Assembly: GCA_921293015.1 (NCBI GenBank)
Contig: OV121096.1
Coordinates: 23,757,729 to 23,821,728 of the forward strand
Length of the DNA: 64,000 bases
Origin: Phorcus lineatus
Taxonomy: Eukaryota > Mollusca > Gastropoda > Trochida > Trochidae
Reading direction: 5' to 3'
Part shown: piece by piece, positions 21,216 to 32,688 of the stretch
How the letters are laid out: each line of letters begins with the position of its first letter
How positions within the stretch are numbered: position 1 is the first letter of the stretch
Notes under the pieces: generated by a model
Database searches by the model: none
What the model was told of the DNA's origin: nothing
What the model saw: only the letters and a program-made list of their open reading frames with translations
Made by a program: the position numbers and the translations under genes

Positions 21216-21875
21216 TCTACTGGTTTTATTAAAAATTTGTATTTTATAAATACAAAGATGTTTCTTTCTAACTATTGGGAACTGGTGTGATATGTCATCT
21301 TCTGATGACTTTTTTGATGACAGAGGATACAATTTGAAATGGAGTTAAGATTAACAATGGTTATATGCTAGGTATATTGCTTGCAAACCATTCTACCAAA
21401 CAACAGGAATAACAAGGAGTTATCAATTGTGGATATCTGCTGGTCAAGATAGGGAAAATTTGAATGTTTGAATAATCTGGTGACTAAAACAAGGCCATAT
21501 GAAAAGGATGTATTTCACATTACCAAAGTTATAAGAAAGCAAAACATATAATATTAATTCTTCCCTTTTTATTAATATTTTCATCAAATAACCAAATTCA
21601 TGAATTGTTTTACACATAGAAAAAAAAATTCAAGGACAACAGATAGACTATCAACCCGAGATGTTCTATCGTTTACATTTTATACAAGTTTTCTTGGTTC
21701 CATATCAGTATCTTTCAGTCAATCCACATGCTGCTATCCCTACCATCAAGACAGGTTGATCAGCATTTCTCTGAAACAAATTTCAAAATACACAATTTGA
21801 AAAGAGGTTGTTAAAACAATTGTTTGCAGCCTGAAGAAAGATGGGCTTCCTATTCATCAGTCTTCCTATTCATCC

Positions 21876-21974
21876 GTGTTCCGAGGAATAAAAGTTTATT
21901 GATATTGACTCTAGCGGGAATCGAACATACTATGCTGGAGTCAATATTTTTAAAACTTTTATTCCTCGTAACAC
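21876..21974. repeat. ~100-bp hairpin element
   Basis: GTGTTCCGAGGAATAAAAGT on the left pairs with ACTTTTATTCCTCGTAACAC on the right. The match continues inward through TATTGACTC/GAGTCAATA to a small loop. No coding capacity; foldback or MITE remnant. Confidence 0.75.
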
Positions 21975-22014
21975 CATCGATTTTAATCAGACTGACCTAT
22001 TCATTATCAACAAA

Positions 22015-23400
22015 ATAAAGGAAGTGTAGGAAAATCCCGACCCTGAAGTGTTTGTTTCATTAATAATCTCAAATTCTTGCATGAAATAAAGGAAGTGTGG
22101 TAAAATCCCTACCCTGAAATGTTTGGTTCATTAATAATCTCAAATTCTTGCATCAAATAAGTGTAGTAAAGCTCTATCCTGAAGTGCTTGGTTATAGAGG
22201 TGTAGTAAAATCTCTATCCTGAAGTGCTTGGTTATAGAAGTGTAATACAATCTCTATCCTGAAGTGCTTGGTTATAGAAGTGTAATACAATCTCTATCCT
22301 GAAGTGCTTACTTCAATAATGACCTTTTATTGTTGTACAGAATAAAAAAATCGACAAAGTTCTTTATCCCAAAATGCATTATTAAATAACAATCTTTTAT
22401 TTTCACTCGACTTAAAGGAAGTGTGGTAGAAGCTCTATCCTGAAGTGTTTTGGTCACAAATAACCTTTTATTCATTAAAAAAAAAGAAGGGAATTATAGA
22501 AAGATTTCTATTTAGATCTCTATCCTAAAGTGTCAATAATTTTAATTTATTCTTACACTAAAAGGAAATGTACTAAGATCTCTCTATCCGTGGATGCTTA
22601 TTTTGATAATAATCTTATATTCTTGCACACTAAAAGAAGGTGTAGTAAAATCTCTCTATTATGAAGTGTTTAGTTGAATAATTATCTTTAATTCTTGCAC
22701 AAAATAGAGGACGTGTTGTAAACTCTTTCTATCCTAAAGTATTTGGATCTAGAGTAAGCGTAGTAAAAGCTCTTTATCAAGAAGTGTTTGGTTCAATAAC
22801 AATATTTTATTCTTGCAGGGGGCGGGTTAGCGCAGTGGTTAGCGCGATCGGCCTCGGATGAAAAGGTCCATGGTTCGAATCCCAACGGGGGCTCGGCAAC
22901 TTTGTCTGCAGTAGAGAACTGTTCTACACGCAGTCAGGTTTGGGTGCAATGCAACACTGACTTTCAGAGTAGTACCACCCATGGTTCGCTAGTTCCAGCC
23001 GATGCTCGCAGGTTTCACCACAATGCATAGCCACAATGGTGTTGCGGGCTTTCTCCCTGCAATAATACTAGCAGCCGCGATATAAGTGAAATAATCTTGA
23101 AAGCGGCGTTAAACCCCAACTCACTCACTCACTTTTATTCTTGCAAAAAGTAGACAAAGTGTAGTAAAATTTCTATCCTGATAGGTTTAGTTAAATAATA
23201 ATCTTTTATTCTTAAACAAAATAGAGAAAGTGTTTTTAAATCTTGACGTATTTGGTTAAAAAGGAAGCGTAGTAAAATCTCTATATCCTAATGCGGTTGG
23301 TTAAAAAATAATAATTCATTCTTGTCACCTAGGTTCAACTATAATATTTGGACGAAATAAAGGAAGTGTAGTAAAATCTCTATTCTGAAGTGTTTCGCAA
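22015..23400. repeat. Decayed minisatellite, 40-70-bp units
   Basis: Units built around GAAGTGTAGTAAAATCTC, TATCCTGAAGTGxTTGGTT and AATAATCTTTTATTCTTGCA recur about 15-20 times. Early units are about 71 bp apart; those at 22150-22310 are about 42 bp apart, through loss of the second half. The array is interrupted by a SINE at 22818-23132. Confidence 0.8.
22818..23132 (+). mobile_element. Full-length tRNA-derived SINE with 13-bp target duplication
   Basis: The tRNA-like head has an A box (GGTTAGCGCAGTGGTTAGCG) and a B box (GGTTCGAATCC). A body follows (GGGGCTCGGCAACTTTGTC ... TAGTTCCAGCCGATGCTCGC ... GGTGTTGCGGGCTTTCTCCC), then the tail GCGGCGTTAAACCCCAAC with CTCACTCACTCAC. The flanks at 22805-22817 and 23133-23145 are an exact direct repeat, TTTTATTCTTGCA. 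This is the best-preserved of five copies or fragments in the window and resembles abalone-type SINEs. Confidence 0.9.
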
Positions 23401-23606
23401 TCCATTTTTCTGATCTTCAGTGGTAAACCCCATTAGCGTTTTCAAAAGATCTCTTTTTATGAAATATCTATATAGATATTACCTTTACAAATTCTGAGGA
23501 TCAATACAAAACTAGTTAATATGAAATTAAATGTGATATGACTGTTAGAAACAGATTTGCCACTTCATTTCTACTCATCGGTCTCATTGACAGGCGCAGA
23601 AAAAAA

Positions 23607-23629
23607 GGGGGGGGGGGGGGGGGGGGGGG
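23607..23629 (+). repeat. Homopolymer of 23 G
   Basis: An unbroken G run preceded by seven A. It can form G-quadruplexes and is prone to sequencing-length error. Confidence 0.95.
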
Positions 23630-25430
23630 TTCAATATTACCAGTAGCGTAATTATGTCTCATCGGGAAAGACCTAATTAACAGACAACTGTTTGTTTAAC
23701 GTTAAGCCAACGGAGAGTTGAAACAACATGTTATTATCATTGAAAAATCGAATTTTTAGTTCCATTTTTTTTGTCCAGTTTTAAAATTTATTTTGAAAAC
23801 AAAAACACAATTTTTACGTTTATGCTTAAAACTTACTGATTAGTCTCCATATACTATACACTAGAATTTTAAATTCAACATAACATTAAAGCGCTCGTAA
23901 AGTTTACAACGCAAGAAAGACAGTTCCAACCATGCCAGTCGATTCCCGTGGCCTGATCCCTGAAACTTATTATTGAAAAATCATCTTATTATTCTTTTCA
24001 CAAGTTTCACATTAATGTTTGTTTTCAATCATATCATGTTTTCCCAAGAAGCTATAGCGACCTTGTGTCCAACAAATTGATTTAACTGAATGAAGCGTTT
24101 CATGTTTCTATCGTTTTCTGTAGTATTAAATTCTAAGACATTTTGGTAAAAGTATCGACTCCTTTTCTTTAGACAACCCATTCCACCCTAAAATATTTAA
24201 TTAAAGCTTTAAAAGATTTATTCATTTACCGTCGTGTTTTTTTTACTACTTTGCTGCTTGGAGTAGTTTATCTCAGATTTTTGACATTTGATGTTTCTAT
24301 AAAGTTAATGCTTTATAGCTTAAAGTGTATAATTTTTCTGCCTTTATATAAAAGTTGCATTCGATCTTTATGAAACTTGATCAGAAACAATAACATTCTT
24401 CTGGGTAACCAAAGGTGGCTATTCATTCTGCAAAAGCGACTTTTGACATAGATCAAATATACGATGTTATTAGAATCTGTGTCGAAATGTGGCTTTCCAG
24501 GAATAAAGAAGTTGCTTATCAAGTCCTTATTGTTCATCACATCAACTTCTAGAATGCCAATCAAAGAAGATCTTAAACAAAATTGAATTCTTTTAATCTT
24601 ATTTAAATCAACAAACCGGCCTGTCTTCCGTAAGCTTGTTAACGGCGTCTGTTTCAATTATGTTGTTTAAACAATCAGCTGCAGAACAATTTACAACATC
24701 TAATTAAGTTTAATTGCAATTAACCACTAGCCACTTGTAATTAATATTCTAGAACCAGAAACTTGTGGAAATGCTAATGATCTAGGTAATCGATGTTCAT
24801 TACAAGGTATTATATAATGTCTGTAATTGAAACTACATTACACAAACACCTTTAACGGATTCTAATGAGAGAAGTGAACAAGAGACACTAAACTTGTGAT
24901 ACTTATTATTCTGAAGAAAAAAGTAAAAAAATATTGGATGATAGTGAATCAATATTTAATGTCATCATATTTGTAATACTTCAGTCTTAATCTCTAATTC
25001 ATCCTCTAGAATGACTGTGTATATTATAAGGAGCGTTTCACACAGTTTTAACAAGTCGATTGGAAATACACAAATGATATTGCAGTAAAATAAAAGTGAA
25101 AAATCATGAAAAAAAGTTTAAAAAGACAAAGAACATAGCTCATCTAAAATAATTACTTTCATGCTCATTCAGTTAGCAAAAAAAACAACATATGTAACGA
25201 ATTTGTTTCAATCAACATCAAATGCCTTTGAAGAAATTCATCATAATTGTATTTTTGCTACATTTTATGAATGAAGGTATCTAGCCTATCTTACTTGTCT
25301 TACTTGTTATGAAAGTTGTTTTTGTTATGATAAATGTCTTTTATTCATTATCTTGTTGCCATAATTAGCCAGAAAAATCTCAGACAAACAAGCAAAGGGA
25401 AGTAACTGCTGTGTAAACTTGTCTCCTTAA

Positions 25431-25550
25431 GTCACGTGACTGGATGGAATTCTGGGATATAGCCATGTGTGACAAAAGGAAAGGATGAAATCGGACGAAC
25501 GAGCGTTTGCTCATAACGTACCATAGATCGTACTAAGAACACATTGTTGG
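25431..25550 (+). promoter_or_regulatory. Putative promoter and non-coding first exon of the TNFR-like gene
   Basis: A perfect GTCACGTGAC palindrome at 25431-25440 (E-box/CLEAR-type site) lies about 110 bases before a strong donor (GGGTAAGTCC, GT at 25551). The next acceptor in the right place is at 27431-27432, just before the coding exon. A spliced non-coding leader ending at 25550 is therefore plausible. No transcript evidence is available. Confidence 0.4.
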
Positions 25551-26116
25551 GTAAGTCCAAGTTTATATACTTTGACATTCAATAATTTTCTATGAAAACA
25601 ATGCACCCTGTGTAATGAAAAATACCGTTTTAACATGTGCAAACTTTGACATGTAATTCAAGTTTTCCTTACCTCGACTCGAGAGTTTCCGGCCTACGAA
25701 GTTGTTGAGTCTGGTACCTTTTTAGGAAAATCTGGCTCAAAATTTTAATCCTTAAAGGTCATGAAATTTGATTAACATTTTCGAGTTAATATTGTGTGTA
25801 TATAATGACGATAAATCTACGTTATTGTGAAAAACATCTACATCCAAAAGGTAAACAAAATGTTTGTTGATCTTCTGTTCTGGCGTTCTGTCAAAAACCG
25901 AACTGAGTTTGACATAAGTTATTGAAGTGACAATGTACATTGTATGTTCCATTTTAACCCCACGAATGACTAATCTGTATTTTGCAAATTTTGTTTTTTT
26001 AAATAACTGACTAGCATTCAGGAAAATTGAATTCCCACAATTTCCCAGTGATTTTGAGATTCCCAATGATTGTAATAGATCATATACTGTACTGGCACGC
26101 GACCAGTCCACAGGCG

Positions 26117-26366
26117 CCAGACTCTAAATATACAATGTCGTGTAAGTACATATACATGTAGCTATGTAACTTATAAATAAGGTATGACAGAGTACGCTAA
26201 ATGGAAATTATTATACTGGTTACTGTCTTAGTTACATTTTATAAAATTTGTAGACATATCCCACTATTCATTTAGGGCCCCTTGTATTCCTGTCTCTGCC
26301 GTACATTGTTTAACTATAAATGTTATGTGGCTGGTTGTGAATACTTAATATATGTATAGAGTCTGG
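26117..26366. mobile_element. ~250-bp dispersed element, copy 1
   Basis: Ends CCAGACTCTA (26117-26126) and TAGAGTCTGG (26357-26366) are perfect inverted repeats. It shares its 5' end (CCACAGGCGCCAGACTCTA) and a collinear interior (TATGACAGAGT, ACTGGTT, CCTGTCTxTxxC, ATACTTAxTATxTG) with a second copy at 43797-44040. No coding capacity. Confidence 0.65.
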
Positions 26367-27432
26367 TACATGTTCTTTAGTCCTGAAATGTTAAACAAAA
26401 TGAACAAATATCAAGTATACAAATATAAACCATAATTTCCCAAAAAATTCGTTCGGAGGAAAGTTATGACAGTGATGTCAATCCAATTATTTTGCTGTTC
26501 TCTTCCTAGAGAATATGATAAGCAAACCAAACAGTCAACTATGTATATTGAAATAGGTTGTTACAAATCATTTACAGTTGATAGGGTAGATAAACCAATG
26601 GTGGATAAGGGTAGAACCAGTAGTTGATAACAGTAGAACCAATAGAGGATAATAGAATCAATAAACGATAAAAGTAGAACCAATGGTGGATATCGGTACT
26701 CAGTAGATGCCGGAGGTTCTAATGAAGAAGGGGTCACACAGCTGTTGAATACTACATGGTTAAACGCACTAGTGCACACAAATATTTCGTTAACACAACG
26801 AATGCACAGATACTGCATTTCTCTCGATATTATTCAAGATCCTCACTCAAGAAATCTACCTCGTAAGTTATTTAACGAATATTTACGTATTCAGGTAGTA
26901 AAGTTGATTTTTAAAGACCGGAAGTATTTAATGTTATGGTAAAATAAATCTGTGTGAACTACGATATCGGAAAGAGTAAGCTTTTGCTTATAACCAAAAA
27001 AGCGGAAACGGCAGCTGCTTTTGTCAATCTTAATAGCAATGCTAATGCTGTGTTATTAAATCGGTTTATTTACAACATTTCTTTCTTAAAACATAATTCA
27101 TTCTTTGGTCTCAGTTCAGAGTTTAGGTAAATTGAATAGCTGCACATAATAATAGTTCAGCCATGTTCAACTGTCTATAAGATATCCGTTTTGTGCAGAG
27201 CTAACCTTAGATTTTTTATATGTCCAAGCCGACAGTGGCTGTCAAAATGTTTTCATTGTTGATTGCAGGTCCACTGTAAAGAATTTTAAGTATTTCATTG
27301 CATCGATAGAAAGGTTAAGGGAATGCATAAGTCCTCGTAAACCTTAAAATAGCCAATTTAAACCGTAAAAGCTTGCACTAGTGCCTTTAATAACAAATGT
27401 ATGTACTCAACATATCCATTTTTTGTTTACAG

Positions 27433-27465
27433 GATGAATCTTATTCCATAGAGTGGGATGCCAAG
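27433..27465 (+). other. 5' UTR of the TNFR-like coding exon with a minimal uORF
   Basis: Between the acceptor (ag at 27431-27432) and the chosen start there is an out-of-frame ATG at 27434. It opens a five-codon frame (MNLIP) that stops before the main ATG. Such an upstream frame could dampen translation; that is inference. Confidence 0.5.
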
Positions 27466-30400
27466 ATGTCTGTGTTGGTCTATATTGTACTAGCTGCATG
27501 CATTGTGGCACCGGTCGCAGGATTCTGCCCTTCCGGGGAATTCCTGAATCAAGCGACACAACTCTGCCAGATCTGCTCGAAGTGTCCGCAAAACAAAATA
27601 ATCAAAACTCCGTGCAGACCAACAGAAGATGTTGAGTGTAAGGTCTTTACCGAGTTTGTGAACTTTAACCAACTGCCAGGGAGTGAAGGGGATGGACAGG
27701 ATACAGAATCGGAAGGATCAAATCCTGTGATCAGGATTGAAGAGATTCCGACCATCACGAAAGATGAGGGGGAATACTGGCGGAACCTTGCTTTTGCCCT
27801 CATTGGCGTTTTATGTGCATTAATTGTGGTAGCAACAATCATTGTGCTTTGTGCGTGTCGGAAGTTACATGAAAGTGTTGCGTTAAAGAGGCCAGAAGAG
27901 GATGATTGCGGTATGTTATTATATTGATAGTGATCGGAATGAAGACCAAAGTAAAGTCTTACGTTATGCATGTAATAGGCTTGAAATATTGCAATTTTGA
28001 GAGTATCAATTTGACAATCTGCATGAAAATTAAGCAAGAAAGAATAAAAATATTCTGTGGTACTGATAACATGAATTCTAAAATATATATGAGTTACCTA
28101 AAAGTGAGGTGTAATTCATACAATTTTAATCTTTCTTCATTGTAATCTAAACTCAAATCAAGGGCTCTTGCTTGAAAAAATTGAAGAAACAACTGAAAAC
28201 ATTTTGACTTGTTTGTTGTTTTATAATCTGTCTTAAGTTAAAACAGTAAGTTAATCAAATGAGTGAAATGAGTAAAGCCCTTTAAGCAATAATTGCAACA
28301 ATGCAATACTGTGACCAATTTGTAGTTTTCTGTGATTTCTAATGCTGAGGCTTTGATTGTAGACAATTCAAGGTTGAGATATGTAAAACTTTTTTAGCAC
28401 AAATATATAATAAGTACCACATAATTATTATTTCTGAAAACAATATTAGTGTTGAGAGCTTAAGAGCTGAGATATTCAATGCCCTGGATTGAGTGGATTC
28501 ATGGACCTTGACGTTAATTATCCAGGAACTTCATGCACAAAGATCAAATAGATCAAGATCTAGGCCATGGATTTTCTACGTTTTCATATCTGTTACAGTT
28601 CAGATTTCATTTGTACAAACTATGTTAGCTACAGATATATATGTTATAACTTTACTATTCTGAATTCTTTATATAAGCCTGATTAAGATCAAACCAAACT
28701 GATAACTACATTAGCATCGTGTCGTTGATAACTAGTTTAATTGATAAACTAATGTTTGATGCTAGAAATATGTTTGCTCATTAATTACATTCTTTTCTTT
28801 TATTCCTCTAATTTTGAATAGTATATATGTGAAAAAGTAAAAGTCAAGCACCTAAGTTATGTTAATGCAATGAAAACAAGAACGGATAAACCATCACCTT
28901 GCCTCATTTTCTACCAAACATAATGTTCCCAGGCCCTTTCAACAACAATTTGACCCTGGACTCCCAAACTTTGATAGTATCAGTGACAAGATAGTATTAT
29001 ATGTATCATTCATGGTATTAGCATGGAAATTAAATCAACGCTCCAATTGAGATGAGAAATACTTCAGCGTTTTTATTCATCGCAAAATGATGCGTCATGA
29101 AATAGGAGCCAACTCCCCACCATCATGGCAATGTCGAGGCAATCTTAGATGTGAAGTACAATAGGGAAGAAACATTCTAGCCGTTACATTAACGGGGATC
29201 CGTCAAGCTCCAGTGAATTTGAATGGGATGCTGCTAAGGAAAATAGACAGGAAATGCAAAGTTACAGCCAGGTCCCATAATCACTGATCCCTACATCCTG
29301 TGTGATTATGCTGAGCGCATTAAAGGAAATCAACATACAGTAGAACAAAAGGCTCTAATCTTGATGGATTAGAGCGCAAGATTTTGTTAAGCTCTGTTTT
29401 AAGAGTTGCTGTATGTTGTGGGTGATAGGATGGCCTTGTAACTTATCTTAGTTATGTTAATTTTTATTTTCAATTTTGGCAGTGTCAAGATGTTATTTTG
29501 CAAATGAAGGGATATGTTCTTCTCAAGTTTTGTTTCTAGTAGTCGTAGAATGATAGTAATGTGATTATTTGCCGTTAGCTTACTGCTTACAGAATAATCT
29601 GAGTTTTCTTGTTATCCAGTTCCCAATTTTTATTTATTCATTTTCACTGATAGTTTAATCAGAGGGTGTAAAAAATTAATCAGTATTTTTGGACATTGCC
29701 AATTGTTACTGGATACATGCAATTGAAAGGATTAATTAGATATCAGGAAACACGAGACATGTCTAAGGTTTAAAAATTATTTGCTTAACAATCTGTTCCC
29801 AGTTATGTGTTCCAGTGATTTCCTTTCCAAAGAGGAGTACCTAGTAACGTTTCCTCAACCAGTGTAGAGCTCCATGACTGCTTTGTGAAATCCTTTGTTG
29901 CACTCGGCAGCAGGAATGCACCCTTTGACACAATAAATCACAAGAAAATGAAAGAACCTTTTTCCATTGTGTCTGCTCCTTCGCTAAATGGGAGGCCAGA
30001 CTGGCCAAGATTCGTAAGACAAAGCAAGGCGAAAGCTTTGTCAAGATGTTCAACAAAAGATTTTCTTTTCGATACACAGGATACAATCGGTTAAGGGAGT
30101 GTGAGAGTTAGCAAACAGTTTGTCAGACGGCTCAGTGTTTCCCTACTTGAGTTTGCATTTGTCTCGGAGAATCCATCCTGGCTTGTTTGGCGACTTCGTC
30201 TCGATACACATACAGCGAAAGAAGCAGAGGCAGAAAATCTCCCTGCATCACTCACTTCCTGTGTCGGCCAAAATGAAAGCATCCTATGTTTGTCCTAAAT
30301 TTAACATGTAGTGCTGTTTGCTGTTGACATTGAGCCCGTCATCTGAATTCTGAAAAAATTGCTTCATGGCAGTTGTTATTCTGTGAATTTTAATTTCAAA

Positions 30401-32498
30401 ATTGAAACCATTTCCACTTAGTTTTTAATGGGTTTATTATCTCCATTATGTGTGTGGTGTAATTCTGTAAAAAAAGAGTCTTATTTTAACAATTTGTTTA
30501 TGATATAAATGGGTTTGTTTTCAATTTCTTATGATTTCTTTGTACAAAGTGACAAAATATGTCTGATATTAACAGTGTCAAGTCTGATGAAATATAATGC
30601 TTTAAAATTACTACAATTCCTTAACATTGAGAGATTTGATATGATTTTGTGATAACAGATATTAAGGGTTAGTCAAGTAATAACAATTGTATTATCAAAG
30701 TTTAAGGAAACTGTCATGAGTCAAACCTCATTATAATCGGATTAACTGTGATAACTATGCTTAGGGCAATTCAGATAAACATTAAACAGGAAATGGCCGG
30801 GTGATTTGAATGTGTAAGGGGGGTCCTTGAACAGTTTATTCTGACCTATTTATAGCACTCTTGTTGAGGATAGAAGTATTTCTAGAAATGATGCAATGAT
30901 TTCACCATTTTTTTCCCTAAGTATTTCTTCCTATCATTAACCTGACTTGTACCTAAGAATATCCCTAGATTTTGATTTTTAAAAAAAATATCTTGGAGGT
31001 TTCTTTCAATATTAATAAGAAACATAATTTTTTCACTCTTAGGCATTTAAGAAAGTCAGTCATCCTTACCCTTACAAAATATTTTTTTTTAATCTTTTAA
31101 AAACATAGATATGTAAATGATAAGCATGGATATACTTTTCACAATTGCTCTCTTTTTCTCTGAAATATGCTGCCAAATTTTGTACCTGTAGAAAATCCTC
31201 TTTTTTGAGTTGGTCTTTATCGTTACTTTCAGTCATCCAGATATTCAATGTCTAGTGCTTAAATGAGACCAGTGTCGTAGTTTAATTTCTAAGGAATTAC
31301 TTGCCGTTTTCAGTACTAAATACTTAATAGTTCCTTTCAATAACCAATCTGGTGCCATGGTGATCGTATAAGCTTTGGGGATGGGGAAGTGGGGTTAACC
31401 TTTTTTTTGAGCTTTGAAAAAATGTTCAATGTAATCATATTGGTGTGGTAATTAGCATTCAAGAGTCATGTTTATTCCTGTGGCACAATTAATAAGCAAA
31501 ATGTAAACATAAAATCAACTGCCAGTAAAGCTGTAGAAGATTCTGTGAGCTCTCTCCAGTTAAAAGAGTTGTCTACAGATGTACAAGAAAGCATATTGTC
31601 TCATTGCAAAATTTTCCATATTGAAGGCAAATGAGTTAAATCATCTTCATTATTGTATAAAGGAGGATAGAGTCATTCATTCTTTAGGGAAGGGGGTATA
31701 TGGTTAATGGTATACATAATGTTAATGCATAGAGAGTTAGTGTTTTGAAAACAGATATGTGTAATTGTGTGCCTAAATGAGTGACCAACTAAACTGTTTG
31801 AAAGATTAGAACTTCAATTCTGAAATCTTAAGAAGAGTTTCAACAACAATCCTACCAGGGGCTCGGCAACTTTGTCTGCAGTAATGTTTGGATGCATTGC
31901 TACACTGAATTTCAGCGCTGTACCATCATCCATGGTTTGCTAGTTCCAACTGATGCTCGCAGGTTTACTAGCCGGCGGGATAAAAGTGAAATACTATTGA
32001 AAGCAGCTTTGACTTTGACGAGTAGATTTTAATGATTGTGATCATTGTATGTTTTGTAATGATTCCGTGCATGTTATAAACCTGTTACTTCATATGCAAG
32101 TCTTCAGCCATCTATATTAAATTATATGACTGTTCAGCCGAAAAGCCAATAGTTCACCTTTTAATTTTATTCCATAATGAACATTATAAAAATATTCTTA
32201 TCTATAATTTTGTGTTTGAATTTCAGATGACAACGACAGTGGTTATGTGGTGATCCGTCAAATACGACAGTTTGCCCCGCCCACTTCGGTCCGTTGCACA
32301 GACCCTCCATCAGCGTTCCAGTCTTCCCGCCATCAGAAAATGCCCTGGCTCTATCGTCCAAAGAGACGCTTACTTAATGAGTATGTTGATGATGTCTTTG
32401 AATCAGAAGATAGCGCTGGATCAAGGACAAGTCGGAAACTTCCTCTCACAGTAATCCCAGAACGAGAAAGTGAGGGAAACAGTTGTGAGAATGTCTAG
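27466..32498 (+). CDS. TNF-receptor-like single-pass membrane protein with one cysteine-rich domain
   Basis: Two coding exons (27466-27910, 32227-32498) join in frame through a GT/AG intron to 238 residues. Residues 1-19 are a signal peptide (MSVLVYIVLAACIVAPVAG). Residues 21-58 form one TNFR-type cysteine-rich domain with six Cys at 21, 34, 37, 40, 50 and 58, with the CxxCxxC core of that family. An acidic stalk follows, then a membrane segment at about 108-130 and a 108-residue cytoplasmic tail. No death domain is visible. The tail is basic near PWLYRPKRRLL, then acidic, and ends in ENV, which fits a class III PDZ ligand. One CRD, small size and no death domain recall Drosophila Grindelwald, but orthology is not shown, so no symbol is given. 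The upstream in-frame extension (27397-27465) is intronic. Without splicing, the frame ends after five more codons (GMLLY, stop at 27925-27927). Confidence 0.85.
27911..32226 (+). other. Single coding intron of the TNFR-like gene
   Basis: A 4.3 kb phase-1 intron from GTATGT to a TTGAATTTCAG acceptor. It contains a SINE fragment at 31849-32011 and, at 29830-30300, a less AT-rich block with 60-80-codon frames on both strands that I do not recognise. The rest is AT-rich and featureless. Confidence 0.75.
31849..32011 (+). mobile_element. SINE fragment, headless
   Basis: AATCCTACCAGGGGCTCGGC, then AACTTTGTCTGCAGTA, TAGTTCCAACTGATGCTCGC and AAAGTGAAATA match the body of the SINE at 22818-23132. 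The tRNA-like A box, several internal blocks and the tail are missing. It is diverged and lies in the TNFR-like gene intron. Confidence 0.75.
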
Positions 32499-32507
32499 CT
32501 CATCAAA

Positions 32508-32688
32508 AGATCTTGGAGTGACCAATCATATTGCTGCATGATTACCCTCTGACCAATCAAAATGTAGCGTGATGGTCAATTACATTATTGGGCAATCATG
32601 TATTTGCCAATCGTATCGCTGCTTGGTCAAGAAGGTACCAATGACATTGCCAGCAGATCTTGGAATGGCCCATCATATTGCTGCATGA
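32508..32688 (+). repeat. Direct repeat in the 3' UTR of the TNFR-like gene
   Basis: AGATCTTGGAGTGACCAATC with ATATTGCTGCATGA at 32508-32541 recurs at 32655-32688 with three changes. Partial copies (GCCAATCGTATCGCTGCTTG) lie between. It begins 10 bases after the stop codon, so it is transcribed if the UTR extends this far. Confidence 0.75.

Larger units (their letters stand above)
20219..25430. other. Intergenic region downstream of METTL1
   Basis: About 5.2 kb between METTL1 and the TNF-receptor-like gene. It is dominated by repeats (degenerate tandem copies, a hairpin, a decayed minisatellite, a SINE and a poly-G run, all listed separately). A 114-codon minus-strand frame at 24313-24657 has no recognisable motif and is not called as a gene. 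Confidence 0.65.

Noticed and set aside
22818-22895. tRNA gene
   Set aside because: The A and B boxes are good, but the sequence continues into a SINE body and (CTCA)n tail with target duplications, and no clean acceptor stem closes.
24313-24657. 114-codon minus-strand frame in the METTL1 downstream region
   Set aside because: Has an ATG but no recognisable domain and no nearby splice or promoter context. It cannot be distinguished from chance.
25752-26111. 119-codon minus-strand frame
   Set aside because: Lies between the presumed TNFR-like leader exon and a dispersed repeat, with no motif recognised. Probably chance.
27549-28037. 162-codon minus-strand frame
   Set aside because: Antisense to the TNFR-like coding exon, whose plus frame has a signal peptide, CRD, membrane segment and correct splice sites.
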